From Steroidobacter sp. (GTDB lineage: Bacteria > Pseudomonadota > Gammaproteobacteria > Steroidobacterales > Steroidobacteraceae), in contig JAICPY010000035.1 of NCBI GenBank assembly GCA_025929585.1, positions 1 to 36,605 of the forward strand: a DNA stretch of 36,605 nucleotides. Reading direction: 5' to 3'. This document shows, one piece after another, positions 24,058 to 31,519 of the stretch. Positions within the stretch are counted from its first letter, which is position 1, and each line of letters opens with the position of its first letter. The notes beneath the pieces were generated by a model, which had not been told where the DNA came from, did not search any database, and saw only the letters and a list, made by a program, of their open reading frames with translations. The translations under genes were made by a program, and so were the position numbers.

Positions 24058-24204
24058 GCGATGGGAAGAGATGCAGGCGATCTGCAAATTGCGGATGTGC
24101 GTTACGAAGCACCAGCTACAATCAAGCTCACCACCTGATGGGAACACTAGCTCCACTCAGGTTCTTCTCTGACTATCCCCTATCGCCCATCCCCTATCGC
24201 CTTC
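24033..24204. repeat. Intergenic inverted word-repeat, GATAGGCG family member
   Basis: Left arm 24033-24067 (GAAGGCGATAGGCGATAGCG, GATAGGCGATGGGAAG) overlaps the sseA 3' end. Right arm 24168-24204 begins with TCTGAC (24168-24173), then TATCCCCTATCGCCCATCCC. The loop is about 100 nt. Confidence 0.83.
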
Positions 24205-24221
24205 TCTCTTAGGATTTCCTC

Positions 24222-26174
24222 GTGGAGCACGACGCCAAGAAATTTTCACCGCCCGGCCAATGGAAGATCGAAGACTCGCTCGATCTGTATCAAGTGCCGA
24301 AATGGGGTCAGGGCTACTTCAGCATCAACGAAGCCGGGCATGTAGTCGTGCGCCCCGATGGCTTGCCCGAGCATGAGATCGATCTGCTGGAGGTCGTGCA
24401 GGGCTTGCACGCTCGCGATCTCACTACCCCGGTAGTAGTGCGCTTCTCGGACATCTTGCGTCACCGCCTTGCCCGCTTGCACAAGGCATTCGCGCAAGCG
24501 ATTGCAGAAAACGACTACAAGAATCGCTACGTTGCGGTGTTCCCGATCAAGGTGAACCAGCAGCGACTGGTCGTGGAAGAGGTATATCGATATGGGAAGG
24601 AATTCGGCTTCGGGCTCGAGGCCGGCTCCAAGCCCGAGCTGCTCGCCGTCATGGCCCTAACCGAGGATTCACCCGATCGAATGATCGTGTGCAACGGCTT
24701 CAAAGACGATAGTTACATCGAGGCCGTCATTCTGGCGACGAAGCTCGGCCGTACGATCGTGCCGGTGATCGAGAATTTCGATGAGCTCAGACTGGTGTTA
24801 CGTCACGCCGAGAAATATCAAGTTCGTCCGCGCATCGGCGTGCGCGTGAAGCTCGCGAGTGAAGGTGCGGGCAGATGGCGCGATTCGGCTGGAGAGAAAT
24901 CGAAGTTCGGTCTTTTCGTAAGCGAGATTTTGGATCTCGTGCAAACACTCAAGTCTCACGACATGCTCGATTGTCTAGAGCTCGTGCATTGTCACCCTGG
25001 CAGTCAGCTGCATGACATCCGGCGCGTCAAGGATGCGATCAATGAACTTGCGCACGTGTATGCGGAGCTCAAGCTCATGGGTGCCGGACTCAAATACATC
25101 GACGTCGGTGGCGGCTTGGGCGTCGACTACGACGGCAGCGGTACCAACTTCGAATCCTCGATGAACTACACCATCAACGAGTACGCGAGCGACGTTGTCT
25201 ATCGCATCGGCAGCGTATGCAACGCGCGCGAGATCGAGCATCCAATAATCATCAGCGAATCTGGCCGCGCGACCGCGGCGCACCACAGCGTGCTGATCTT
25301 CAACACCCTCGGCTCATCGGCACTCGATCAATTTCGCGTCGCCGGACGCATCGAGGAAGACTACAGCGGCGACGAAGAGTTGCCGCAGCCGGTACTCGAT
25401 CTGTTCGAAGCCTATCGATCTGTTTCCTCGCGACGACTCGTTGAGTGCTATCACGATGCATTGCAGGCACGCGAACAAGTCTTGCAGATGTTCAACTTGG
25501 GCCTTCTGAGCCTGGAATTCCGCGGCTTGGCAGAAAGAGTGTATTGGGCCACCTGCGCCAAGATCCGCGATCACTGCCGCAAGCTCGAAACGGTACCCGA
25601 GGAGCTCGAAGGACTAGAGTTGATCCTTTCGGATACTTACTTCTGTAACTTCTCGGTGTTTCAATCACTGCCCGACAGCTGGGCGATTGGACAATTGTTT
25701 CCGATCATGCCGATTCATCGTCTGGAGGAGAAGCCGACACGCAATGGCGTGCTTGCGGATATCACCTGCGACTCGGATGGCAAGATCGACCGCTTCGTCA
25801 GCCAGCGAGACGTGAAACGAACGCTCGAACTGCATGAGTTACGGCCGGGCGAGGAGTATTACTTAGCGACTTTTCTCGTCGGCGCGTACCAAGAAACGCT
25901 GGGCGATCTGCACAACCTCTTCGGCGATACTCATGTGGTGCACATCCGATTGCACGATCAGGGCGGCTGGTGGATCGAAGAGATCGTCAAAGGAGATACA
26001 GCAGGCAAAGTCCTCAGCTATATGCAGTACGACGTCGATCGCCTATTCCCGCAATTCGCACGGGATTGCGAGCGGGCTGTCCGCGAAGGCCGCATGACGT
26101 TGGCCGAGAGCCAGGCGTTGCGCCGCTTCTATGAATGGGAATTGGCGGGATATACGTATTTAGAACAAGACTAA
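24222..26174 (+). CDS. speA: Biosynthetic arginine decarboxylase SpeA
   Basis: A 650-residue PLP enzyme (alanine-racemase fold) that decarboxylates L-arginine to agmatine, the first step of the ADC route to putrescine. The PLP lysine lies in VAVFPIKVNQQ (K110); further family segments are GLEAGSKPELLAVMAL, the VHCHPGSQLHDIR type element, YIDVGGGLGVDYDGS and, near the C-terminus, CDSDGKIDRF and LGDLHNLFGDTHVV with the catalytic C. The length fits SpeA. The GTG start has AGGA about 8 bases upstream, sitting between the C-rich arm and the codon. Polyamine neighbours: homospermidine synthase on the other strand. Confidence 0.95.
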   Translation: MEHDAKKFSPPGQWKIEDSLDLYQVPKWGQGYFSINEAGHVVVRPDGLPEHEIDLLEVVQGLHARDLTTPVVVRFSDILRHRLARLHKAFAQAIAENDYKNRYVAVFPIKVNQQRLVVEEVYRYGKEFGFGLEAGSKPELLAVMALTEDSPDRMIVCNGFKDDSYIEAVILATKLGRTIVPVIENFDELRLVLRHAEKYQVRPRIGVRVKLASEGAGRWRDSAGEKSKFGLFVSEILDLVQTLKSHDMLDCLELVHCHPGSQLHDIRRVKDAINELAHVYAELKLMGAGLKYIDVGGGLGVDYDGSGTNFESSMNYTINEYASDVVYRIGSVCNAREIEHPIIISESGRATAAHHSVLIFNTLGSSALDQFRVAGRIEEDYSGDEELPQPVLDLFEAYRSVSSRRLVECYHDALQAREQVLQMFNLGLLSLEFRGLAERVYWATCAKIRDHCRKLETVPEELEGLELILSDTYFCNFSVFQSLPDSWAIGQLFPIMPIHRLEEKPTRNGVLADITCDSDGKIDRFVSQRDVKRTLELHELRPGEEYYLATFLVGAYQETLGDLHNLFGDTHVVHIRLHDQGGWWIEEIVKGDTAGKVLSYMQYDVDRLFPQFARDCERAVREGRMTLAESQALRRFYEWELAGYTYLEQD

Positions 26175-26175
26175 G

Positions 26176-26384
26176 AGATAGAAGGCGATAGGGGATAGCG
26201 GATAGGGGATAGTCAGAGGGAGGGACTCACTGCCCGCTTCTATCGAGACTGAGATAGGCATTTGGATCGCCTACACTTTAGCCGCATCCATCTATTCGCA
26301 GCGCGTCTACCGCTGCTTACCTATGCCTATCGCGCCTCTTCATCTGACTATCCCCTATCGCCCATCCCCTATCGCCTTCTATCC
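26176..26384. repeat. Intergenic inverted word-repeat, GATAGGGG family
   Basis: Left arm 26176-26217 (GATAGAAGGCGATAGGGGAT, AGCGGATAGGGGATAGTCAGA) with GTCAGA at 26212-26217. Right arm 26343-26384 starts with TCTGAC (26343-26348), then TATCCCCTATCGCCCATCCC, CTATCGCCTTCTATC. The arms pair nearly end to end over about 40 bp, the longest match in the window. The loop is about 125 nt with no gene. Confidence 0.9.
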
Positions 26385-26407
26385 GACCGTCTTCCTTCCG
26401 TACACCG

Positions 26408-26436
26408 TTGCAAGGTCAAGGGGGCTGACGTAGTAT
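26408..26436 (+). promoter_or_regulatory. Candidate promoter of the first RRM gene
   Basis: TTGCAA (26408-26413), 17-bp spacer, TAGTAT (26431-26436). This would give a leader of about 210 nt before ATG 26656, with a GCGCC/GGCGC hairpin (26585-26598). Long leaders are typical of cold-shock-type genes; that link is inference. Confidence 0.55.
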
Positions 26437-26655
26437 CGAAACGGGTCCGCAAAACGTAATCAACTTTAACGAGCGACCACGTCGGAATTCTCAGTTCCTT
26501 CATCGCCTCCGGAAAATAAACTTTCCTTTCCTACCGGATAGTTGATTGCAAGCGACCAAACCGCATCACGAGTCTTTACGCCCGGCGCCTTGCGGCGCAT
26601 CCGGCTTTGAGATCCGTGTTGCTACTCCTGTCTGGCCTCAAGAGTGATGACATCG

Positions 26656-26940
26656 ATGACGACGATCTATGTTGGGAATCTTCCATTCAGCGCAACCGAA
26701 GCAGAAGTGCGGGGGTTGTTCGAAAAACATGGGGCGGTGCAATCCGTCAAGTTGGTCAATGACCGGGAAACTGGCCGTCCTCGCGGTTTCGGGTTCGTGG
26801 AAATGACCTCTTCGGAAGCGCAAACAGCCATTCAGCACATGAACGGCTTCCAAATGGGCGGCCGTCCGTTACGTGTGAACGAAGCACGCGAACGTGAGGC
26901 TCGTCCGCCGCGCCAAAACGGCGGCGGCGCTCGCTGGTAA
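26656..26940 (+). CDS. RNA-recognition-motif RNA-binding protein (RRM 1)
   Basis: A 94-residue single-RRM protein. RNP2 IYVGNL (residues 4-9) and RNP1 RGFGFVEM are intact, followed by a short tail rich in Arg, Pro and Gly (about 78-94). Bacterial RRM proteins of this sort bind single-stranded RNA and are often cold-regulated. ATG 26656 was chosen because it gives the same N-terminus as the paralogue at 32843-33169 (MT-IYVGNLPFSA); ATG 26647 and GTG 26644 are in frame upstream. It has its own promoter candidate and a strong hairpin downstream. Confidence 0.92.
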   Translation: MTTIYVGNLPFSATEAEVRGLFEKHGAVQSVKLVNDRETGRPRGFGFVEMTSSEAQTAIQHMNGFQMGGRPLRVNEAREREARPPRQNGGGARW

Positions 26941-26959
26941 TCCGTTTCGCGCCTTGACC

Positions 26960-26985
26960 AAGGGCCTCTGCAGTCAGAGGCCCTT
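26960..26985 (+). terminator. Hairpin terminator after RRM 1
   Basis: AAGGGCCTCTG and CAGAGGCCCTT form a perfect 11-bp stem with a 4-nt loop, 20 bp after the stop. Only a weak T-rich tail (GAATTT) follows, so termination may be partial or Rho-independent only in part. Confidence 0.75.
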
Positions 26986-27113
26986 GAATTTACATGCAGC
27001 CTGCTTGCTGATTGGCTGCGTGCGCAACTTCCGAGGGAAGCATTCCTTCCCTCGCTGGCTCCTGTTGCTCGATTCCTCTATCTTGCTGCCCTTCAAGTGG
27101 TTGAGGGCTGCAC

Positions 27114-27935
27114 ATGCGTTTTGGGCTTCTGTTGGGATGCGTCTTTGTACTAGCCGCCGGATGTGCCGTATCGCCGTCTGGGAATGACGAGTCCGCTAGT
27201 GCGGTCGAGCCCATTCTGAGCTCCGCGCATCGTTCCGCGGCGAATCGCGCCAGGGACGTCTACCGGCATCCTAAAGAGACCCTACAGTTCTTCGATATAC
27301 GACCCGACATGACCGTCGTGGAAGTCTGGCCTGGCTCTGGCTGGTACACGGAAATTCTCGCGCCGCTCGTTCGCGAGCGTGGCCAACTCTATGCAGCGCA
27401 ATTGGATCCGGCCGCAAGCGATTACGCCCGGACGCTCGTCGAGGGGTATCGCACCAAGCTGGCGAGTCGGCCCGACTTGTACGACAAAGTGATCGTCACC
27501 ACGCTCGCAGCCCGAGGCGGTGCACCAATTGCCCCACCAAATTCAGCGGATGTCGTCGTCTCGTTTCGAAACTTACACAACTGGATGATGTTCGGCTGGG
27601 AACGACCGGCGCTCGAAGCGATGCACGCGGCACTCAAGCCCGACGGCATTCTTGGAATCGTCGAACATCGAGGTGATCCAAAAGTGGAGCAAGACCCGAA
27701 AGCCCTGTCCGGCTATGTCAACGAAGAATTTGCGATCGAGCTGATCGAAAGTGCGGGCTTCGAATTGGTGAATCGCTCGGAAGTCAACGCGAACCCCAAA
27801 GACATCAAGAACTACGAGAAGGGTGTGTGGACATTACCGCCCACTTTCGCCGCAGGCGATGTCGACCGAGAACGTTATGCAGCGATTGGCGAAAGCGATC
27901 GATTCACGCTCAAGTTTAGAAAGATTTCGAAATGA
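27114..27935 (+). CDS. SAM-dependent methyltransferase with lipoprotein signal (COG4798-like)
   Basis: A 273-residue protein with a Rossmann-type methyltransferase core: VVEVWPGSGWYTEILAPL (about 68-85, motif I), the acidic end of strand 2 near QLDPAA, and DGILGIVEHRGDP (motif III-like region). Unusually, it starts with a lipoprotein signal ending LAAGC (Cys17), so it would be exported and membrane-anchored, where SAM supply is unclear. Proteins of this predicted-methyltransferase type with export signals do occur. No clear Shine-Dalgarno sequence (GGTTGAGG is the nearest candidate). Its stop overlaps the next start by ATGA (27932-27935), so the two products probably act together. Confidence 0.85.
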   Translation: MRFGLLLGCVFVLAAGCAVSPSGNDESASAVEPILSSAHRSAANRARDVYRHPKETLQFFDIRPDMTVVEVWPGSGWYTEILAPLVRERGQLYAAQLDPAASDYARTLVEGYRTKLASRPDLYDKVIVTTLAARGGAPIAPPNSADVVVSFRNLHNWMMFGWERPALEAMHAALKPDGILGIVEHRGDPKVEQDPKALSGYVNEEFAIELIESAGFELVNRSEVNANPKDIKNYEKGVWTLPPTFAAGDVDRERYAAIGESDRFTLKFRKISK

Positions 27936-29107
27936 TCCGCCGAGTGCATGGATGTTCAAGCGCGAAGTGTTTGCCGCGCGGTCTGCTTGCGGCATTCTTG
28001 AGCTTATTTGTGTCTGCACATGCGCAAAGCCCTACGCCGGAAACTGCGCCCACCGAGCTAAAACCGAAAGCGAAAATTCGCCTACTCGGCAGCGAGGTGC
28101 CGCCGAGTACACGCAAACGTCTACTTTGGACGAGTGGAACGGCAATCGAGGGATTCGCCTCTCCCGTGCCTGTCATCGTTCTGAATGGCAGCGGTCCTGG
28201 ACCGGTATTGTGTTTGACTGCGGCAGTGCATGGCGATGAGCTGAACGGCATCGAGGTCGTGCGACGTGTACTCGATGACGTGGACGTCGAAGAATTGAAT
28301 GGCGCCATCATCGGCGTGCCGATCGTGAACATCCAAGGCTTTTATCGCGGCACACGCTACTTGCCGGATCGTCGCGACTTGAATCGTCACTTCCCGGGCA
28401 ATGCGCGCGGCAGTGCGGCCACCCGCATGGCGCACTCCTTTTTCACTGAAGTCGTGCGCCACTGCTCGGCACTCATCGATTTGCATACCGGTTCATTGAA
28501 TCGCACCAACCTGCCTCAGGTTCGCGCCAATTTGAACATTCCTTCCGTCGCGCGCATGACGCAGGCATTCGGCGCAACGGTCGTTCTGCATAGCATTGGC
28601 GATAAGAGCTCGTTGCGCCGCGCGGCGACAGAGGCCGGCATTCCATCGGTGACATTTGAAATGGGTGAGCCGATGCGAGTGCAACCCGAGCAAGTCGAAC
28701 ACGGTGCAAAGGCCATTGAAACACTGATGTACTCGCTTGGCATGACGCGGCAACGCCGCTATTGGGGCGACCCCGAACCCGTGTACTACGCATCGAAGTG
28801 GGTTCGTGTGGATCACGGCGGCATTTTGTTTTCCGACGTTGCACTCGGCGAGCGAGTGAGCGAGGGAGAGTTACTCGGCGTCGTTACTGATCCAATTTCC
28901 AACAAGCAACACCGAATCTACGCCCCGACCAGCGGACGCATCCTCGGCATGGCGCTCAATCAAGTCGTGCTGCCCGGATTCGCCGCCTACCGCATCGGCA
29001 CCGAGACATCGAAGTCCACCGCCATCCGCGACTCTGCCGAAGAGTCAGAAGAAACTGCTGATGAAGAAGAACCCATGGCGGATGAAGAGGGAGAGCCGAG
29101 AGGATAG
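27932..29107 (+). CDS. Succinylglutamate desuccinylase/aspartoacylase family (AstE-like), exported
   Basis: A 391-residue zinc carboxypeptidase-fold deacylase. Zinc ligands are seen in AAVHGDELNG (the H-x-x-E motif) and the downstream DLHTG element; RDLNRHFPG resembles the substrate-binding Arg-Asn-Phe-Pro segment. A signal peptide (about residues 17-31, LLAAFLSLFVSAHA) precedes the domain, which is unlike cytosolic AstE. A C-terminal domain (HGGILFSDVALGERVSEGEL, IYAPTSGRILG) and a Glu/Asp-rich tail (AEESEETADEEEPMADEEG) follow. Coupled to the methyltransferase by a 4-bp overlap. The biological substrate is unknown. The TAG stop abuts the first GTGACGG word. Confidence 0.88.
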   Translation: MIRRVHGCSSAKCLPRGLLAAFLSLFVSAHAQSPTPETAPTELKPKAKIRLLGSEVPPSTRKRLLWTSGTAIEGFASPVPVIVLNGSGPGPVLCLTAAVHGDELNGIEVVRRVLDDVDVEELNGAIIGVPIVNIQGFYRGTRYLPDRRDLNRHFPGNARGSAATRMAHSFFTEVVRHCSALIDLHTGSLNRTNLPQVRANLNIPSVARMTQAFGATVVLHSIGDKSSLRRAATEAGIPSVTFEMGEPMRVQPEQVEHGAKAIETLMYSLGMTRQRRYWGDPEPVYYASKWVRVDHGGILFSDVALGERVSEGELLGVVTDPISNKQHRIYAPTSGRILGMALNQVVLPGFAAYRIGTETSKSTAIRDSAEESEETADEEEPMADEEGEPRG

Positions 29108-29364
29108 TGACGGGGTGACGGGTGACGGGTGACGGGTGACGGGTGACGGGTGACGGGTGACGGGTGACGGGTGACGGGTGACGGCAAAATGTCGACTCAC
29201 TCGTAACTACGTCAACTGATATCTAAGATTGCGAACGCCCAAAGGTTGGATATGAGGCGCATTAAACAGGCCGCTTACGCGACCGTTTGGATTCACGACC
29301 GATACACTTCACGACCTTACGTTCGCTGACTCTTTCTCATCACCCGTCACCCGTCACTCATCAC
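29107..29364. repeat. Large GTGACGG inverted repeat with an 11-copy heptamer array
   Basis: Left arm 29107-29184: one GTGACGG, one extra G, then ten perfect GTGACGG heptamers (29115-29184). Right arm about 29338-29364 (CATCACCCGTCACCCGTCAC, TCATCACC). The loop is about 150 nt and resembles the loop at 30709-30831. The NUDIX ATG (29366) begins one base after the arm. Confidence 0.92.
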
Positions 29365-29365
29365 C

Positions 29366-29905
29366 ATGCCTCTTATCTCCCTCACGTCCATCTACTCCGG
29401 CCGTGTCATTCAAGTAAACATCGAGCGAGTACAGTTGCCGAACGGCAATGTGGCGGACCTCGAGATCATTCATCATCCCGGCGGTGCGGCGGTCGTGGCG
29501 ATCGACGAGCACGATCGGGTGTGTTTGTTGCGGCAATTTCGTCATGCAGCGAATGGGTGGCTGTGGGAGCTTCCGGCTGGAAAGATCGACAATCGCGAAC
29601 CGCCATTCGATACCGTGCAACGAGAGCTCGAAGAAGAAGCGGGTCGCAAAGCAGGATCGTGGCGAAATCTCGGGCCTTACTACAGCTCACCCGGCGTGTT
29701 CACCGAGGTCGTGCATCTCTTTATGGCAACTGAGCTCACCTCAGTAGACATAAGCCCGGAGGAGCACGAAGTAATCGAGGTTCATTGGAAGCCTTTCGAG
29801 GAAGCGCTCGCGATGGCACACTCAGGCGAGATCCAAGACGGCAAATCTCTCGTCGGCCTCTTCCGCGCCGCGCCGCTCAGAACTACCGCCCAGAGCTCAG
29901 CGTGA
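29366..29905 (+). CDS. NUDIX hydrolase (ADP-ribose pyrophosphatase-like)
   Basis: A 179-residue NUDIX protein. The nudix box fits GX5EX7REUXEEXGU: G77-K-I-D-N-R-E, then PPFDTVQ, then RELEEEAG, in the GKIDNREPPFDTVQRELEEE region. The preceding CLLRQFRHAANGWLWELPAG and the later GVFTEVVHLFMATEL match ADP-ribose/sugar-nucleotide pyrophosphatases (NudF type), but substrate specificity is inferred. ATG comes immediately after the C-rich CATCACC arm with no Shine-Dalgarno sequence, an unusual initiation context. MPLISLTSIYSGRV is a normal N-terminus for the group. Confidence 0.92.
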   Translation: MPLISLTSIYSGRVIQVNIERVQLPNGNVADLEIIHHPGGAAVVAIDEHDRVCLLRQFRHAANGWLWELPAGKIDNREPPFDTVQRELEEEAGRKAGSWRNLGPYYSSPGVFTEVVHLFMATELTSVDISPEEHEVIEVHWKPFEEALAMAHSGEIQDGKSLVGLFRAAPLRTTAQSSA

Positions 29906-29960
29906 TGATTAAAGAACGACCACAAGTCACAGGTGCGCGTTATCCCTGACCCACCCACCC

Positions 29961-30013
29961 TCTGACCTCTACACGCCTACACATCCTCACCTCCACACGT
30001 CCACACCCTACTC
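29961..30013. repeat. Half-unit: right arm of the GTGTAG family without a left arm
   Basis: TCTGAC (29961-29966) followed by CTCTACACGCCTACACATCC and further CACCTCCACACGTCCACACC. No GTGTAG left arm precedes it between the NUDIX stop and 29960. It is the only clear unpaired unit in the window. Confidence 0.7.
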
Positions 30014-30292
30014 TCCGCTATTTCAAACTGTGAAATAGTGCGTCAAATCCGATCGAACGCCATCACGCAACGGCGTTCAAATCATCATGACATTGCAAAT
30101 CGATCGCGCTGCTGTCGGAGTGTTTTACGGTGTCTACTCGAGCTTACGTTTTCGCGAGCTCCGTCACACTTTTCGTTCTTGTCTGATTGGTCGGTGACGC
30201 ACTTCAATACAGACAAGGCTTTATTGTGTGAGGGACGCACGATGCGTCGAGCCGGCACTTAGAGTCGATAACCAAGGATATAAATTGAATCG
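30014..30292. other. Intergenic region with two inverted repeats
   Basis: Holds no gene. A perfect 8-bp palindrome CTATTTCA/TGAAATAG with 5-nt loop lies at 30018-30038 and an 8-bp CTTGTCTG/CAGACAAG inverted repeat spans 30178-30217 (24-nt loop). Either could be an operator or structured leader for the gene at 30293; the role is not known. Confidence 0.45.
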
Positions 30293-30688
30293 GTGAGAGC
30301 GTTGAACGAAGACGACTTGAGAAAACTGGGACTGCGGCTACGCCCGCGTTCCATTGCGAAAAAGCAAGAGGACAAACCTGGGCACATCGCTTTCGACGAC
30401 CGCGGTAACGCCGTGTATGAGTGGAGCGACCAGCGTTTAGAGGAAGACAGTGACGACGGCGAACGCGCCCGCAGGCGCGCGCTGTCACATCCTGGTTTGT
30501 CGATAGTCGAGGACGACCCGAATCCGAACGAGCCCATCCGCACTAACCCGAAGGGTTTACGAATTGGCTACAACCCGTACGAGAGCGGATTATTGAAGAA
30601 GAAGGGATCGAAGACGAAGCGCGACCTTCGCGAGTTGTCGAAGTGGATCGAGATGAGAAAGAAGGCGGATGGCAATAGCGGTCAGTGA
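30293..30688 (+). CDS. Conserved hypothetical protein (131 aa)
   Basis: A 131-residue basic-acidic protein without recognised domain. Segments that look conserved from memory of similar beta/gammaproteobacterial hypotheticals: GHIAFDDRGNAVYEWSDQRL (29-48), NPKGLRIGYNPYESGLL (about 84-100) and RDLRELSKWIEMRKK near the end. No signal peptide or membrane segment, so probably cytoplasmic. GTG 30293 is the start; AAGGAT lies rather far upstream. The TGA stop is inside the first GTGACGG word of the next repeat. Confidence 0.8.
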   Translation: MRALNEDDLRKLGLRLRPRSIAKKQEDKPGHIAFDDRGNAVYEWSDQRLEEDSDDGERARRRALSHPGLSIVEDDPNPNEPIRTNPKGLRIGYNPYESGLLKKKGSKTKRDLRELSKWIEMRKKADGNSGQ

Positions 30689-30859
30689 CGGGTGACGGGT
30701 AACGGGCCAAAAGTGTGGAGTGCCTGCGACTGTGTCAACTCGTATTCAACAAGTAGATGACTCTCTTAGCGACGGCCTGAACCCACGAGCGACACTCTTC
30801 ACGACGTTACCGTCGCTGATTTCCCGTCCCCGGTCACTCGTCACCCGTCACCCGTCACT
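30683..30859. repeat. Intergenic inverted word-repeat, GTGACGG family, between convergent genes
   Basis: Left arm 30683-30708 (CAGTGACGGGTGACGGGTAA, CGGGCC). Right arm 30832-30859 (GGTCACTCGTCACCCGTCAC, CCGTCACT). The loop (about 123 nt) contains CACTCTTCACGACGTTAC (30793-30810), similar to the loop at 29295-29340. Both flanking stop codons lie in or next to the arms. Confidence 0.82.
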
Positions 30860-31516
30860 TCAGACCGCGAGCTGTCTAATCTTCTCCTGATGCCCGCACC
30901 GAAAGAATCGGCGCAACTCCGCGAGCCATTTTTCGGGTCTCGAGCGGCGCGGATTGAGGAAGCGCTCTTGGAGAGAACGGCAGAAGCGAGCGGCATGGCG
31001 GTTTGCCGCTTCGTATCGCTCGCGGGATGCTCGGTCTAGATGTGGCAAAAAGCTCACCGCAGAAAATAGTCGGGAGTGAAGCGCTGGAGGAACTCGCCCA
31101 TCTCGCTGACGAGTGAACAGCGCCACCGCACTTGCATACTTGTCGACCTCCGCCTGCAGCTCCAGCTCCAGCAGCGAGACGTTACGCCGCCGAGTCAGGC
31201 TCCACATCAAATAGTGAAAATGACTGACTCCTTCGAGCGCCGTGCAGTAATCAGACAAGTTGTCATCGTCTAAGGAGCGCAGAGGATCCGATCTTTGCAA
31301 ACGTGCCAACACTGCGCTGTCGATAAAGACACCGACCCGCACGCTGTCTTCGTGTTGCACGAGAAACACCTGCTCGTCGGTCATCTCATCGCTGGGCTCG
31401 TGCACGAGATCTTCGAGCGTCCTACGCTGGGTAACCAGAAAATCTCGCACATCATGCTCCACCGGAGCGTCGTAGAGCTGGGTCAACAACTCCTGCATGT
31501 GCCGCAGGATCATCAT
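30860..31516 (-). CDS. Uncharacterised protein, second gene of a two-gene operon
   Basis: A 218-residue protein of unknown function, soluble-looking, with a basic C-terminal half (FCRSLQERFLNPRRSRPEKW, RRFFRCGHQEKIRQLAV). The N-terminal part contains MTDEQVFLVQHEDSVRVGVF and FIDSAVLARLQRSDPL. I do not recognise a family. ATG 31516 begins 3 bp after the upstream stop, so the two genes should be co-transcribed and coupled. Its stop (TGA, 30860-30862) abuts a GTGACGG arm. A second ATG immediately downstream (31513) is equally possible. Confidence 0.78.
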   Translation of the reverse strand: MMILRHMQELLTQLYDAPVEHDVRDFLVTQRRTLEDLVHEPSDEMTDEQVFLVQHEDSVRVGVFIDSAVLARLQRSDPLRSLDDDNLSDYCTALEGVSHFHYLMWSLTRRRNVSLLELELQAEVDKYASAVALFTRQRDGRVPPALHSRLFSAVSFLPHLDRASRERYEAANRHAARFCRSLQERFLNPRRSRPEKWLAELRRFFRCGHQEKIRQLAV

Positions 31517-31519
31517 GCG

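Noticed and set aside
23377-24156. 259-codon minus-strand ORF across sseA
   Set aside because: Overlaps the clearly real rhodanese gene completely and has no recognisable motifs.
29107-29184. CRISPR-like array
   Set aside because: Units are 7 bp and contiguous with no spacers, and no cas genes are present; it is a simple tandem array with a complementary arm downstream.
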